A program made the position numbers and the translations under genes. From the NCBI GenBank assembly GCA_963757335.1, contig CAVWRJ010000013.1:124001-188000 (forward strand): 64,000 nt of DNA. Direction: 5' to 3'. Origin of the DNA: DASQPA01 sp963757335. GTDB taxonomy: Bacteria > Acidobacteriota > Thermoanaerobaculia > Multivoradales > UBA5704. Positions 6,733 to 16,587 of the stretch are shown piece by piece. Below the pieces are notes generated by a model. It saw only the letters and a list, made by a program, of their open reading frames with translations, did not search any database and was not told the origin of the DNA. Positions within the stretch are counted from its first letter, which is position 1. The number at the start of each line of letters is the position of its first letter.

Positions 6733-8850
6733 TTGGCTGTATCCTCGCGCTCCGTGGCACCCAAGGAGACCGATCTATCGCAGGGTAGCGTCGAGGCGCT
6801 GCCCTCCGGCACCACCGGGCAGCGCGCTCTGGGGGCGTGGCTGGGCACCGCCCCCGGCGCCGACCACCGCCCGGCCGCCCTGCGCTACGGTTTCGCCCTG
6901 GCGGCCGTGGCCCTCGCCGTCGCCCTCCGGCTACCCTTCCATGGGCTGCTACAGCACTCGGTCCCCTTCCTCTTCTTCTTTCCCGCCATCATGGCGAGCG
7001 CCGGGTTCGGCGGCCTGGGTCCCGGGCTCCTGGCGACCGCCAGCTCCGCGCTCCTCGCCGACTATCTCTACTTCGCGCCCCCGGAGGCGTTCAGCGTTAC
7101 CCCCCTGGACCTCCTCCAGGTCGCCCTCTTCCTCGTTGTCGGATCGGTGATCAGCGGGCTCTCGGAAGGCCTTCACGCCGCCCGGCGGCGAGCCGAAGCC
7201 GACCGGGGAGAGCGAGAGCAGCTGGCGGACTCTCTGCGGGAGAGCGAGGAGCGCTTTAGGATCACCGCCGACAGCGCCCCCGTCCTCATCTGGATGGCGG
7301 CGGGCGACCGGTGCTGCGACTGGTTCAACCGCGCCTGGCTGGAGTTCACCGGCCGCTCGATGGAAGAGGAGATCGGCCACGGCTGGGCCGCGCGGGTCCA
7401 CCCGGACGACCTCGACCGCGCGAACGGCGTCTATGCCACCTCGTTCGACGACCGCCAGAGCTTTCGCATGGAGTACCGCCTCCGGCGGGCCGACGGCGAG
7501 TACCGCTGGCTCCTCGACCACGGCGTGCCGCGCTATACCCCGGAGGGGACCTTCGCCGGCTACATCGGCTCCTGCGTCGACATCACCGAGCGCAAGGAGG
7601 CCGAGGAGGAGCACCGGCGGCTCCTCGCCCGGGCGGAGGCGGCGCGCCGGGAGGCCGAGGGGGCGAACCGGGCCAAGGACGAGTTCCTCGCCACCCTCTC
7701 GCACGAGCTGCGGACCCCCTTGAACGCCATCCTCGGCTGGGCGCAGATGCTCCGCCTCCGCCCGGACGAGCCGGAGATCGTCGACCGCGGCCTGACGACC
7801 ATCGCGCGGAGCGTCCACTCCCAGACCCAGCTCATCGAGGACCTCCTGGACGTCTCGCGCATCACCTCGGGGAAGATGCGGCTCGACGTGCGGCCGGTCG
7901 AGCTGGTGCCGGTGGTCGAGGCGGCGCTCGAATCGATCCGCCCCGCCGCCGAGGCCAAGGGGATTCGCCTGCAACGGGTCTTCGACCCGCTGGGGCCGGT
8001 CGCCGGCGACCCCGACCGCCTCCAGCAGGTGGTCTGGAACCTGCTCGCCAACGCCGTCAAGTTCACCCCCAAGGGGGGGAAAATCCAGGTGCTCGTCTCC
8101 CGGGTCAACTCGCACGTCGAGATCGTCATCGCCGACACCGGGGTGGGGATCGAGCCGGAGTTCCTCCCCCATGTCTTCGAGCGCTTCCGCCAGGCCGACT
8201 CCTCGTCCCGCCGGCAGTACGGCGGCCTCGGCCTGGGGCTCGCCATCGTCCGCCACCTGGTCGAGCTGCACGGCGGCACGGTCGAGGCGACGAGCGCCGG
8301 GGCCGGGCAGGGGGCGGTCTTCACCGTCTGCCTGCCGCTCGCGGCGTTCCCGCCGGCGACCCTGGAAGCGCGGACCCACCCCACGGCCGAGCCCACCGCC
8401 CACGCCCCCGGCGACCTGGCGGGCGAGCCCGGCCTTGCCGTCCCCGATCTCGCCGGCATCCGGGTCCTCGTCGTCGAGGACGACCCCGACGCCCGCGAGC
8501 TGGTCTCCCGGGTGCTCGCCGGCTACTCGGCGGAGGTGGTCGCCGTCGGCTCGGCCGTCGAGGGGCTCGCCGAGCTGATCCGCCAGCCGCCCCACGTCCT
8601 CCTCTCCGACATCGAGATGCCGGGGGAGGACGGCTACTCGCTGATCGCCAAGGTCCGCGCCCTCGCTCCCGAAGCGGGCGGGGCAACCCCGGCCGCCGCG
8701 CTCACCGCCTTCGCCCGCGGCCAGGACCGCCGCCGCGCTCTCCAGGCCGGCTTCCAGCTCCATGTCGCCAAGCCGGTCGAGCCGGTCGAGCTGGCGACCG
8801 TCGTCGCCAACCTCGCCGGCCGGCACCCGCGGGCGGCGCCGGCGGCCTGA
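6733..8850 (+). CDS. Membrane hybrid sensor histidine kinase (DUF4118-PAS-HisKA-HATPase-REC)
   Basis: Residues ~50-145 hold four hydrophobic segments like the KdpD-type DUF4118 membrane domain, followed by a short coiled coil. A PAS domain spans ~170-285 (ESEERFRITADSAPVLIWMA to GSCVDITERK). The dimerisation/phosphoacceptor motif is SHELRTPLNAILGW, and the ATP-binding domain has NLLANAVKF, DTGVGIEPE and GLGLGLAIVR. A C-terminal receiver domain retains the acidic pair (VEDDPD), the phosphorylatable Asp (LLSDIEMPGEDGY) and the conserved Lys (VAKPV). The TTG start at 6733 lacks a clear RBS; GTG at 6754 is an alternative. No response regulator is adjacent, so output is probably by phosphorelay. 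Confidence 0.85.
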   Translation: MAVSSRSVAPKETDLSQGSVEALPSGTTGQRALGAWLGTAPGADHRPAALRYGFALAAVALAVALRLPFHGLLQHSVPFLFFFPAIMASAGFGGLGPGLLATASSALLADYLYFAPPEAFSVTPLDLLQVALFLVVGSVISGLSEGLHAARRRAEADRGEREQLADSLRESEERFRITADSAPVLIWMAAGDRCCDWFNRAWLEFTGRSMEEEIGHGWAARVHPDDLDRANGVYATSFDDRQSFRMEYRLRRADGEYRWLLDHGVPRYTPEGTFAGYIGSCVDITERKEAEEEHRRLLARAEAARREAEGANRAKDEFLATLSHELRTPLNAILGWAQMLRLRPDEPEIVDRGLTTIARSVHSQTQLIEDLLDVSRITSGKMRLDVRPVELVPVVEAALESIRPAAEAKGIRLQRVFDPLGPVAGDPDRLQQVVWNLLANAVKFTPKGGKIQVLVSRVNSHVEIVIADTGVGIEPEFLPHVFERFRQADSSSRRQYGGLGLGLAIVRHLVELHGGTVEATSAGAGQGAVFTVCLPLAAFPPATLEARTHPTAEPTAHAPGDLAGEPGLAVPDLAGIRVLVVEDDPDARELVSRVLAGYSAEVVAVGSAVEGLAELIRQPPHVLLSDIEMPGEDGYSLIAKVRALAPEAGGATPAAALTAFARGQDRRRALQAGFQLHVAKPVEPVELATVVANLAGRHPRAAPAA

Positions 8851-8925
8851 CGCGGGGGCCTGATGCCGCGGGCAGGCACGGGGGCCTGATGTCGCGGGCA
8901 GGCACGGGGGCCTGCCCCTACAGGA
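8850..8925. repeat. Short direct repeats with palindromic core
   Basis: About two and a half copies of a 26-bp unit (GCGGGCAGGCACGGGGGCCT, then GATGTC) follow the kinase stop, ending in GGGGGCCTGCCCCTAC, which can fold on the GGCAGGC part. It looks like a dispersed intergenic repeat. No gene is seen between it and 9053. Confidence 0.55.
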
Positions 8926-9052
8926 CCGCAGGGGCGATCCCCCGCGGTGGCCCTCGTTCGGGGTGCCGTTCTCCGGAACCCTCCTCCTCCGGATGCGTTG
9001 TACGCTATGGGTGGGTCTTCCCTGCCCATCCCCTGAAGTCTTTGGAGGAGAC

Positions 9053-12000
9053 ATGCAACGAATCCCGCGCCGTATCGTTCGTCCCTTCGCCCTGACCGCC
9101 CTCGCCGCTCTCACCCTGGCGACCCTGGCGACCGCCCCCGCCCATGCCGCCAGGCGCACCCCGGCGAAGCCCGCGAACGGCGAGACCGCCCAGATCGATC
9201 CCGACCTCCTCGCCGGCATGAAGGCGCGCTCGATCGGTCCCGCCGTCATGAGCGGCCGGGTGACCGCGATCGAGGGGGTCGAGTCGAACCCCGACATCCT
9301 CTATGTGGGCGCCGCCTCGGGCGGGGTCTGGAAGTCGACCAACGGCGGTCTCACCTGGAAACCGGTCTTCGACGACCAGCCGGTCGCCTCGATCGGCGCC
9401 ATCTCGGTCTTCCAGGCCAACCCGGACGTCGTCTGGGTGGGGACCGGCGAGGCCAACATGCGCAACAGCGTCTCGGTGGGCAACGGCGTCTACCGCTCGC
9501 TCGACGGCGGCCGCACCTGGAAGCATCTGGGGCTGGACGGCACCGAGCACATCCGCCGGATCGCCCTCGATCCCAGGAATCCCGACGTCGCCTACGTCGC
9601 CGCCCAGGGCCGGCTCTGGGGCGAGAACCCGGAGCGCGGCATCTATAAGACGGTCGACGGCGGCAAGACCTGGCGGAAGGTCCTCTATGTCGACGAGAAG
9701 ACCGGCGGCGGCGAGCTGGCGATGGACCCGGCGAACCCCAACAAGCTCTATGCCGCCACCTGGCAGCTCCGCCGCTATCCCTGGGCGCTCCAGTCCGGCG
9801 GGCCGGGCTCCGGCCTCTGGGTGACCTACGACGGCGGCGAGAGCTGGAAGCGCTACACCGCGGAGGACGGCCTCCCCAAGGGCGACCTCGGCCGGATCGG
9901 CCTCGCCGTCTCGCGCTCGAACCCCAACGTCGTCTACGCCGCGGTCGAGGCCGACAAGAGCGCCGTCATCCGCTCGGACGACGGCGGCCGGAGCTGGAAG
10001 AAGGCGACCGAGGACCCCGAGATCGTCGAGCGGCCGTTCTACTACGCCGAGATCCGGGTCGATCCCGCCTGGCCGAACCGGATCTACGACCTCACCTCGC
10101 GCCTGCGGGTCTCGAACGACTCGGGGAAGACCTACGAGGTCGCCGCCCGGCGCGACATCCACGGCGACTACCACGCCATGTGGATCGATCCGCACGACCC
10201 CAACCACCTCCTCGCCGGCAACGACGGCGGGGTGGGGATCAGCCACGACCGCGGCGAGACCTGGGACTTCGTGGCCGATCTGCCGATCGGCCAGTACTAC
10301 CACGTGGCGGTCGACGACGAGCGCCCCTACCACGTCTACGGCGGGCTCCAGGACAACGGCTCCTGGCGCGGCCCGAACACCCTCTGGGAGCGCAGCGGTC
10401 CGCGCAACTCGGACTGGGTGATGGTCGCCGGGGGCGACGGCTTCGACACCCGCCCCGATCCCAAGGATTCCTCCCGCGGCTGGGCCATGTCGCAGTCGGG
10501 GAACCTCGTCCACTGGGATTTGAAAAGCGGCGAGCGGCGGGACGTCCGGCCGCCCGATCCGCCGAACGGCCCGGAGCTCCGCTTCAACTGGAACGCCGGC
10601 TTCGCGACCGACCCCTTGAGCCCCGACACCATCTACTACGGCAGCCAGTTCCTCCACCGCTCGACCGACCACGGCGACTCCTGGGAGACGATCAGCCCCG
10701 ATCTGACGACCAACAATCCGGACTGGCAGCACCAGGACACCAGCGGCGGCCTGACCGTCGACGTCTCGGGGGCGGAGAACTACACGACGATCCTCTCCAT
10801 CGCCCCGTCGCCGGTCGCCCGCGGGGTGATCTGGGTGGGGACCGACGACGGCCGGGTGCAGGTGACCCGGGACGGCGGCAAGAGCTGGACGAGCGTCGAG
10901 GCGAATATCGCCAGCAACCCCGGGGTGCCGAAGAACAGCTGGGTGCCCGAGATCAAGGCCTCGCCCCACGACGCCGGCACTGCCTACGTCGTCTTCGACA
11001 ACCACCGGCGCTCCGACTGGACCCCCTACGTCTACCGGACCGACGACTACGGGAAGAGCTGGAAGAGCCTGGCGACCGCGAGCCTCCGCGGCTACGCCCT
11101 GACGATCCAGCCCGACCCGGTCGACCGCGACCTCCTCTTCCTGGGCACCGAGTTCGGCCTCTGGGTGTCGTTCGACGGCGGCGGCCGCTGGCTGCCCTTC
11201 CGCCACGGCCTGCCGACGACCTCGGTGATGGCGCTCGCCATCCAGCCGCGCGAGTCGGACCTGGTGATCGGCACCCACGGCCGGTCGCTCTACATCGTCG
11301 ACGACATCGGTCCCCTCCGCCACGCTTCGGCGGCGACCCTCGCCGAGCCGCTCCATCTCTATCCGGTGTCGGACGCCCAGGAGCACTACAGCCCCTCGAC
11401 CGGCTATCGCGGCGGCTCCGGCCAGTTCACCGGCGAGAACGAGCCCTACGGCGCCCTCCTCACCTACTCGCTCCACCTCCCCGGCCTGGCCCTGCCGGAC
11501 GAGGTCAAGGAGCGCCGGGGGAGAGAGGACGCGGGGACGCCGGCCGCGCAGGCATCGCAGACAGCGCAGGCGGCGCAGGCGGCGTCGCCCGTCACCGTCA
11601 CCACCGGCCCCCGGCGGGGGGAGGACCTGACGCCGGGCGGGACGACGGGAGCGAGCGGAGCGGCCGGAGCGGCCGGAGCGCCCCGGCCGCAGAACGCCCA
11701 GACCCCGGAATCCGCGGAGACCCCGGAGAGCGCCGAGGCGGCGGGCCCGGGGGAGGGACGGGGGGATCGGGAGCCCAAGGTCGACATCGTCATCGCCGAC
11801 GCGGCGGGGAAAGAGGTCCGCCGCTTCAAGGGCCCGGCGAAGCTCGGGGTGAACCGCGCCGCCTGGGACTTCGGCAGCCAGATCTACAAGCAGCCGCGCG
11901 ACCGCCGGCCCTCCCCCTTCCGCAACGAGGAGTCGGGGCCGCAGGTGGCGCCGGGGACCTACAACGTGACCGTCCGGTTCCAGGGTCACGAGGCGAAGGG

Positions 12001-12553
12001 GACGGTTGTGGTCCTCCCCGATCCCGGCGCTCAGAATCTCGCGGCGAGCCGCTCTAGCGAGCACCAGAACGCCCTCGACCGGGCGCGGAAGCTCCACGCC
12101 GAGACCGCCGAGGCGGTCGAGCGGGTCATCGGGGCCCGCCGGGACGTCGACGTCGTCCTCGCCAAGCTCCGGCAGGGCGGGACCGACAGCCAGGAGAGGG
12201 AGGCGGACCGGCCGCTCGTCCGGGCCGGCGAGAAGCTCAAGCGGGATTTGACCACCGCCGAGAAGAAGCTCTGGATTCCCCCCGGCACCAAAGGCCTGCT
12301 GCGCGACAAGGACCTCCTCTCGCGCCTCGAGCGGGTCGACGAGTCGCTGACCTCCAGCTGGGATTCCCCCACTCCGGCCCAGAAGGCCGGCCTGGAACAC
12401 GCCGAGGCCCTCGCCGCCCAGGTTCTGGCAGAGGTCCAACAGCTCTTCGACGGAGAGGTGGCGCAGTTCCGCGGTCAGGTGGAGAAGGCCGGGATCGGGT
12501 TGTTCTCGGCAGGCAGGCCGGGCGCGACGGGAAAACCGGGAGGAGGGGAGTAG
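9053..12553 (+). CDS. Large exported VPS10/BNR-repeat glycosyl hydrolase-like protein
   Basis: ATG 9053 follows GGAGGAG and gives a signal peptide (RR, then FALTALAALTLATLATAPAHA). About ten Asp-box motifs (e.g. STNGGLTWK, SLDGGRTWK, TVDGGKTWR, TYDGGESWK, SDDGGRSWK, TRDGGKSWT) build a sortilin-like beta-propeller over the first ~780 residues. A low-complexity Ala/Gln/Glu/Pro linker (about 11530-11760) carries 9-bp repeats. The end is a beta-sandwich plus helical tail common to this family. Such proteins are usually annotated as exo-alpha-sialidase or glycosyl hydrolase, but no catalytic residues are visible and the substrate is unknown. Confidence 0.8.
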   Translation: MQRIPRRIVRPFALTALAALTLATLATAPAHAARRTPAKPANGETAQIDPDLLAGMKARSIGPAVMSGRVTAIEGVESNPDILYVGAASGGVWKSTNGGLTWKPVFDDQPVASIGAISVFQANPDVVWVGTGEANMRNSVSVGNGVYRSLDGGRTWKHLGLDGTEHIRRIALDPRNPDVAYVAAQGRLWGENPERGIYKTVDGGKTWRKVLYVDEKTGGGELAMDPANPNKLYAATWQLRRYPWALQSGGPGSGLWVTYDGGESWKRYTAEDGLPKGDLGRIGLAVSRSNPNVVYAAVEADKSAVIRSDDGGRSWKKATEDPEIVERPFYYAEIRVDPAWPNRIYDLTSRLRVSNDSGKTYEVAARRDIHGDYHAMWIDPHDPNHLLAGNDGGVGISHDRGETWDFVADLPIGQYYHVAVDDERPYHVYGGLQDNGSWRGPNTLWERSGPRNSDWVMVAGGDGFDTRPDPKDSSRGWAMSQSGNLVHWDLKSGERRDVRPPDPPNGPELRFNWNAGFATDPLSPDTIYYGSQFLHRSTDHGDSWETISPDLTTNNPDWQHQDTSGGLTVDVSGAENYTTILSIAPSPVARGVIWVGTDDGRVQVTRDGGKSWTSVEANIASNPGVPKNSWVPEIKASPHDAGTAYVVFDNHRRSDWTPYVYRTDDYGKSWKSLATASLRGYALTIQPDPVDRDLLFLGTEFGLWVSFDGGGRWLPFRHGLPTTSVMALAIQPRESDLVIGTHGRSLYIVDDIGPLRHASAATLAEPLHLYPVSDAQEHYSPSTGYRGGSGQFTGENEPYGALLTYSLHLPGLALPDEVKERRGREDAGTPAAQASQTAQAAQAASPVTVTTGPRRGEDLTPGGTTGASGAAGAAGAPRPQNAQTPESAETPESAEAAGPGEGRGDREPKVDIVIADAAGKEVRRFKGPAKLGVNRAAWDFGSQIYKQPRDRRPSPFRNEESGPQVAPGTYNVTVRFQGHEAKGTVVVLPDPGAQNLAASRSSEHQNALDRARKLHAETAEAVERVIGARRDVDVVLAKLRQGGTDSQEREADRPLVRAGEKLKRDLTTAEKKLWIPPGTKGLLRDKDLLSRLERVDESLTSSWDSPTPAQKAGLEHAEALAAQVLAEVQQLFDGEVAQFRGQVEKAGIGLFSAGRPGATGKPGGGE

Positions 12554-12557
12554 GCTC

Positions 12558-13571
12558 TCACCCCATCCGCAGGCAGATCTTCCCGAAATGCCGCCCCGCC
12601 GCCATATGTTCGCAGGCGGCGCGGGCGTCTTCCATCGGGAAGGTGCGGTCGATCACCGGCCGGAGGCGATGGGCCGCGAGGGCGCGGTTCATCGCCTCGA
12701 AGCTCTCCCGGTGGCCGACGAGGATGCCCTGGAGGCGGATGCGCTGCATGAAGACGAGGGCGAGGGGGAGGTCGACCTTCCCCCCGGCGAGGACGCCGAT
12801 GAGGCTGATCCGGCCGCCCATCCGCACCGCCCGGAGCGACTGGACCAGGGTGCCCGCCCCGCCGACCTCGATCACATGGTCGACCCCCACCCCACCGGTC
12901 AGCTCCTTCGCCCGCTCGCCCCACTCCGGCACCTGGCGGTAGTGGATCCCCGCCTCCGCCCCGAGCTCCTTCGCCCGGGCGAGCTTCTCGTCGCTCGACG
13001 AGGTGACGATCACCCGCGCCCCGAGGAGCCGGGCGAGCTGGAGGGCGAAGATCGAGACCCCGCCGGTCCCCTGGACGAGGACGACGTCCCCCGCCGTCAC
13101 CCCGCCCGCGGTCACCAGGGCGTTCCAGGCGGTGACCGCGGCGCAGGGGAGGGTGGCGGCCTCCTCGTCCGAGAGATGCTCGGGGACTCGGACGACCCCC
13201 TCCTCCGAGAGCACCAGGCGCTCCGCGAGGGTGCCATCGAGCGGGCCGCCGAGAGTCGAGCGCAGGCGCTCCCGGGTGGGCTCGCCGGCGATCCAGCGCT
13301 GGGCGAAGATCGGGCAGACCCGGTCGCCCACGGCCACCCGCGACACCCCGTCCCCCACCGCCTCCACCTCCCCGACGCCGTCGGAGCAGGGGATGAGCGG
13401 CAGCTTCTGCTTGCGGTTGTAGGTCCCCTCTACGGTTAAGACGTCTCTGAAGTTGAGCGACGCCGCGCGCATCCGGAGGAGCACCTCGCCGGGGCCGGGG
13501 GAGGGCTCCGGCCGCTCGGCGAGCCGCAGGTTCTCCAGGCCGAAGGCACCGGCGATCTCGACGACCCGCAT
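12558..13571 (-). CDS. Zinc-independent MDR alcohol dehydrogenase / quinone oxidoreductase
   Basis: The protein has the full medium-chain dehydrogenase layout: an N-terminal GroES-like domain (SPGPGEVLLRMRAASLNFRD), then a Rossmann NAD(P)-binding domain with VLVQGTGGVSIFALQLARLLGA. The catalytic and structural zinc Cys clusters are absent, placing it with quinone-oxidoreductase-like members. ATG 13571 has AGGGGG five bases upstream; GTG 13577 is a second possibility. It lies a few bases after the HIT gene and is probably co-transcribed with it. Substrate unknown. Confidence 0.85.
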   Translation of the reverse strand: MRVVEIAGAFGLENLRLAERPEPSPGPGEVLLRMRAASLNFRDVLTVEGTYNRKQKLPLIPCSDGVGEVEAVGDGVSRVAVGDRVCPIFAQRWIAGEPTRERLRSTLGGPLDGTLAERLVLSEEGVVRVPEHLSDEEAATLPCAAVTAWNALVTAGGVTAGDVVLVQGTGGVSIFALQLARLLGARVIVTSSSDEKLARAKELGAEAGIHYRQVPEWGERAKELTGGVGVDHVIEVGGAGTLVQSLRAVRMGGRISLIGVLAGGKVDLPLALVFMQRIRLQGILVGHRESFEAMNRALAAHRLRPVIDRTFPMEDARAACEHMAAGRHFGKICLRMG

Positions 13572-13580
13572 GGCCACCCC

Positions 13581-14027
13581 CTAGGGCTTCCCCTCCGGCG
13601 GGTGGGGATCGAGCGCCGCGGTGATCTTCCCCACCAGCTCGCGGGCGGCCCCGGAGTCGAGCTTCCCGGCCAGCCAGCGGATGCCGAGGCCGTCGTTGCC
13701 GACCTTGGGGATGATGTGGAAGTGGACGTGCATCACCACCTGGTGCGCCGCCGAGCCGTTGTTCTGGAGGATGTTGTAGTCGGTGGCCCCGGTGGCCCGC
13801 ATCACCGCCCGGCAGAGCCGCGGCAGGACCCGGCCGACGGCGGCGGCCGACTCGTCGGAGAGCTGGTGGAGCTGCGCCTTGCGCTCCTTGGGGATGACCA
13901 GGGTGTGCCCCTCGCTCAAGGGGCCGATGTCGAGGAAAGCGAAGACGTGCTCGTCCTCGTAGACTTTGTAGGACGGGATCTCGCCCGAGAGGATCTTGTC
14001 GAAAAGGGTGGGTGCGGGTTCGCTCAT
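13581..14027 (-). CDS. HIT family nucleotide hydrolase (HINT-like)
   Basis: The start at 14027 gives a 148-residue protein of normal HIT length (MSEPAPTLFDKILSGEIPSY). It has the family signature HVHFHIIP (His-phi-His-phi-His) near residue 100 and the upstream FLDIGPLSEGHTLVIPK segment. These enzymes cleave purine phosphoramidates or adenylated adducts. It overlaps no neighbour and is followed directly by the MDR dehydrogenase on the same strand. Confidence 0.9.
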   Translation of the reverse strand: MSEPAPTLFDKILSGEIPSYKVYEDEHVFAFLDIGPLSEGHTLVIPKERKAQLHQLSDESAAAVGRVLPRLCRAVMRATGATDYNILQNNGSAAHQVVMHVHFHIIPKVGNDGLGIRWLAGKLDSGAARELVGKITAALDPHPPEGKP

Positions 14028-14097
14028 GGCCGCTATTCTAGCCGCAGGGGCCGGTGATACTCTGACCGGGAGATCTAAAAGCCTCGGGGGGAGCACG

Positions 14098-14881
14098 ATG
14101 CCGTTGGACGCCAAGGCGAGTTGGGACGAAGAGGACAGCCAGGACTTCCTCGACCACGGGCGGTTCTTCGTCCCCGACCGCGAGGAGCAGATCGAGATCC
14201 TCTGCGATCTCATCCCAGCGCCCGCCGGGCCCGCCGAGCCCGCCACACGCCGGCGACACCGCCGAGCCGGTCCATCTGGTCGAGCTCTGCTGCGGCGAGG
14301 GGCTGCTCTCGGGCGCCCTCCTGGAGCGCTTCCCGGCAGCCCTCGTCCACGCCTACGACGGCTCGACCGCCATGCTCGCGGCCGCCGCGGCCCGGCATGC
14401 GAGCCACGGCGAGCGCTTCTCCGTCCAGCCCTTCGACCTCGCCGATCCGTCCTGGCGCCGCTTCCCCTGGCCGGTCCACGCCGTCCTCTCCTCGCTCGCC
14501 GTCCACCACCTGGACGGCCCGGGGAAGGCGGCGCTCTTCGCCGACCTCCATGCGGCCCTGGCCCCCGGCGGGGTTCTCCTCTTGGCCGACCTCGTGCTCC
14601 CGGTCCACCCCCAGGGGCAGGCCGTGGCCGCCAGGGGCTGGGACGAGGCGGTCCGCCGGCGCTCGCTCGCTCTCGGCGGCGACCTCGAAGCCTACGAAGT
14701 CTTCCGCCGGGAGCGCTGGAACTTCTATGCCGACCCCGAGCCCGACCCCGCGGACCGGCCCTCGCCGCTCTTCGAGCAGCTCCAGTGGCTCGCGGCCGCC
14801 GGCTTCTCCGCGGTCGACGTCTTCTGGATGAAGGCCGGCCACGCGATCTACGGGGGCGTCAAGGCGCCGGCGGACCGGTGA
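14098..14881 (+). CDS. SAM-dependent methyltransferase, frame broken
   Basis: Translation opens at ATG 14098 (MPLDAKASWDEEDSQDFLDH) and reads well to about 14220. It then resumes in the +1 frame as GDTAEPVHLVELCCGEGLLS, so one indel lies between about 14215 and 14260 in a GCC-rich run. The second part shows the class I methyltransferase motif I (VELCCGEG), a motif IV-like LSSLAVHHLDG and the AALAPGGVLLLADL strand. The C-terminus resembles small-molecule methyltransferases. Its stop overlaps the sulfatase GTG by 4 bp (GTGA). The clean signal on both sides favours a sequence error. Confidence 0.65.
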
Positions 14882-16470
14882 GGAGCCCGCGGGCTCTAGC
14901 CCGACTCGCGGTCCTCCTCCTGGCTGCGGTCACCGCGGTCACCGCGGTCACCGCGCTCGTCCCTGGGCCCGGGCCCGGACCCGGCCGGACGGCGGAGGCC
15001 GCCCCGGCGCGCCCCGGCTCTCCCGCCCGGCCCAACCTCGTCTTCATCCTCGCCGACGACCTGGACGTCGAGCTCCACAGCCTCGACTACATGCCGCAGT
15101 TGAAGGCCCTGATGAGCGATCAAGGGACGACCTTCGTCAACCATTTCGTCCCGGTCTCGCTCTGTTGCCCGTCGCGGACGACGATCCTCCTCGGTCAGTA
15201 TTCGCACAATCATCATATTTACAGCAACTTTCCGCCCGACGGCGGCTTTCAGATGTTCCAGGAATACAAGCTGGACCGGGCGACGATCGCCACGGCTCTT
15301 CAAGGTGTGGGCTATCGCACGGTGCTGATGGGGAAATATCTGAACGGATATCCCCACTCGGCAGCCACCAACTACGTCCCGCCGGGCTGGAGCGAGTGGT
15401 ACGTCCCTTCGGATAACGATGCCTATGGCGAATTCAACTATCAATTAAATGAAAACGGCAAGCTGGTGGATCACGGCAGCGCCCCGGGGGATTACCTGAC
15501 CGACGTCCTGGCGGCCAAAGCGGTGGGCTTCCTCCGCCGTCAGCCGGCGGGCGGCAAACCGTTCTTTCTCTATCTCGCGACCTACGCGCCGCACGCGCCG
15601 GCCACCCCGGCCCCCCGCCATCAGGATCTCTTCCCCGACCTCCTGGCGCCCCGCCCCCCCTCGTTCGACGAGTCGGCGGGAACGCTCCGCAACAAGCCGG
15701 CCCAGTTCCGGAGCGTGCCGCCGCTGGCGGCGAAGGACGTGGCGGCGATCGACGCCCTCTACCGCCGCCGCATCCAGTCGCTCCAGGCGGTCGACGATCT
15801 CGTCGCCCGGGTGCTCCATGCCCTGGAGGTAAGCGGCCAGCTCGCCAACACCTACATCGTCTTCACCTCCGACAACGGCTTCCACATGGGCGAGCACCGC
15901 TTCCGGCCCGGCAAGTACACCGCCTATGAAGAGGACATCCACGTGCCGCTCGTCGTCCGCGGGCCGGGGATCGCCGCCGGCCGGGTGCGCGACGACCTCA
16001 CCTCGAGCGTCGACCTGGCCCCCACCTTCGCCGATCTGGCCGGTGCCGCCCTCGCCGTGCGGCCCGACGGCCGCTCTCTCGTGCCTCTCTTGGGCGCCGG
16101 GACGCCCACCCCCGCCGGCTGGCGCCAGGTGGTGCTCGTCGAGCAGCGCCCCTTCCCGCACAAGACCTCGCCCGAGAAAGGCGTGCTGGAGCCGCCGGAC
16201 CTCGGCGACAAGGTGGGGCTGGGCTCCTTCCCTCCCGTGCCCTTCCGGGGGGTGCGCACGAAAACGACCAAATATGTCGAGTACGCGAGCGGCGAGCGCG
16301 AGTACTACGACCTGGCAACCGACCCCCACGAGCTCCACAACCTGGCGACGACGGCCGACCGCACCTACCTGGCGAAGCTGGCGGCGGTCCTCTCCCGGCT
16401 CCAGGGCTGCGCCGGGAAGAGCTGCGCCGCCGCCGAAGCCACCCCGCTCCCGGTACCGCCCGAAAACTGA
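14878..16470 (+). CDS. Exported sulfatase (alkaline phosphatase superfamily)
   Basis: GTG 14878 overlaps the methyltransferase stop. An N-terminal hydrophobic stretch with a three-fold Val-Thr-Ala repeat probably acts as signal or anchor. Metal-binding Asp residues occur in NLVFILADDLD. The formylglycine motif is C-C-P-S-R (VSLCCPSRTTIL), with the first Cys as modified residue. Further family blocks are MGKYLNG, FLYLATYAPHAPATPA, VFTSDNGFHMGEHR and the late YYDLATDPHELHNLA. At ~530 residues it is standard length. No formylglycine-generating enzyme is nearby. Part of the catalytic region (15180-15480) is less GC-rich than its surroundings. Confidence 0.88.
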   Translation: MRSPRALARLAVLLLAAVTAVTAVTALVPGPGPGPGRTAEAAPARPGSPARPNLVFILADDLDVELHSLDYMPQLKALMSDQGTTFVNHFVPVSLCCPSRTTILLGQYSHNHHIYSNFPPDGGFQMFQEYKLDRATIATALQGVGYRTVLMGKYLNGYPHSAATNYVPPGWSEWYVPSDNDAYGEFNYQLNENGKLVDHGSAPGDYLTDVLAAKAVGFLRRQPAGGKPFFLYLATYAPHAPATPAPRHQDLFPDLLAPRPPSFDESAGTLRNKPAQFRSVPPLAAKDVAAIDALYRRRIQSLQAVDDLVARVLHALEVSGQLANTYIVFTSDNGFHMGEHRFRPGKYTAYEEDIHVPLVVRGPGIAAGRVRDDLTSSVDLAPTFADLAGAALAVRPDGRSLVPLLGAGTPTPAGWRQVVLVEQRPFPHKTSPEKGVLEPPDLGDKVGLGSFPPVPFRGVRTKTTKYVEYASGEREYYDLATDPHELHNLATTADRTYLAKLAAVLSRLQGCAGKSCAAAEATPLPVPPEN

Positions 16471-16488
16471 TTCAATGGGTAGGGGGCT

Positions 16489-16561
16489 CAAGTTTGATCC
16501 TGCGGGCGGGCTCCTTCGGGCGCTTCGCGCAGCCAGTCGCCCGTCCTCGGAATCAAACTTG
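16489..16561. other. Long hairpin-forming element
   Basis: CAAGTTTGAT (16489-16498) is the exact complement of ATCAAACTTG (16552-16561), with further GC-rich pairing inside (GCGGGCGGG against CGCCCG). It lies just after the sulfatase stop but has no T tract, so it may be a structured leader or dispersed palindrome rather than a simple terminator. Confidence 0.45.
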
Positions 16562-16587
16562 CGCCCGTCGGCCGGATAGCCCCAAGT

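Noticed and set aside
8963..9052. 30-residue N-terminal extension of the BNR-repeat protein
   Set aside because: The inner ATG at 9053 has GGAGGAG and yields a proper signal peptide; the extension has neither.
13996..14877. One long protein joining methyltransferase start, scrambled middle and sulfatase
   Set aside because: It is produced by a frameshift in the methyltransferase gene. The middle part is Arg/Pro-rich nonsense, and the correct methyltransferase continues in another frame to a GTGA junction.
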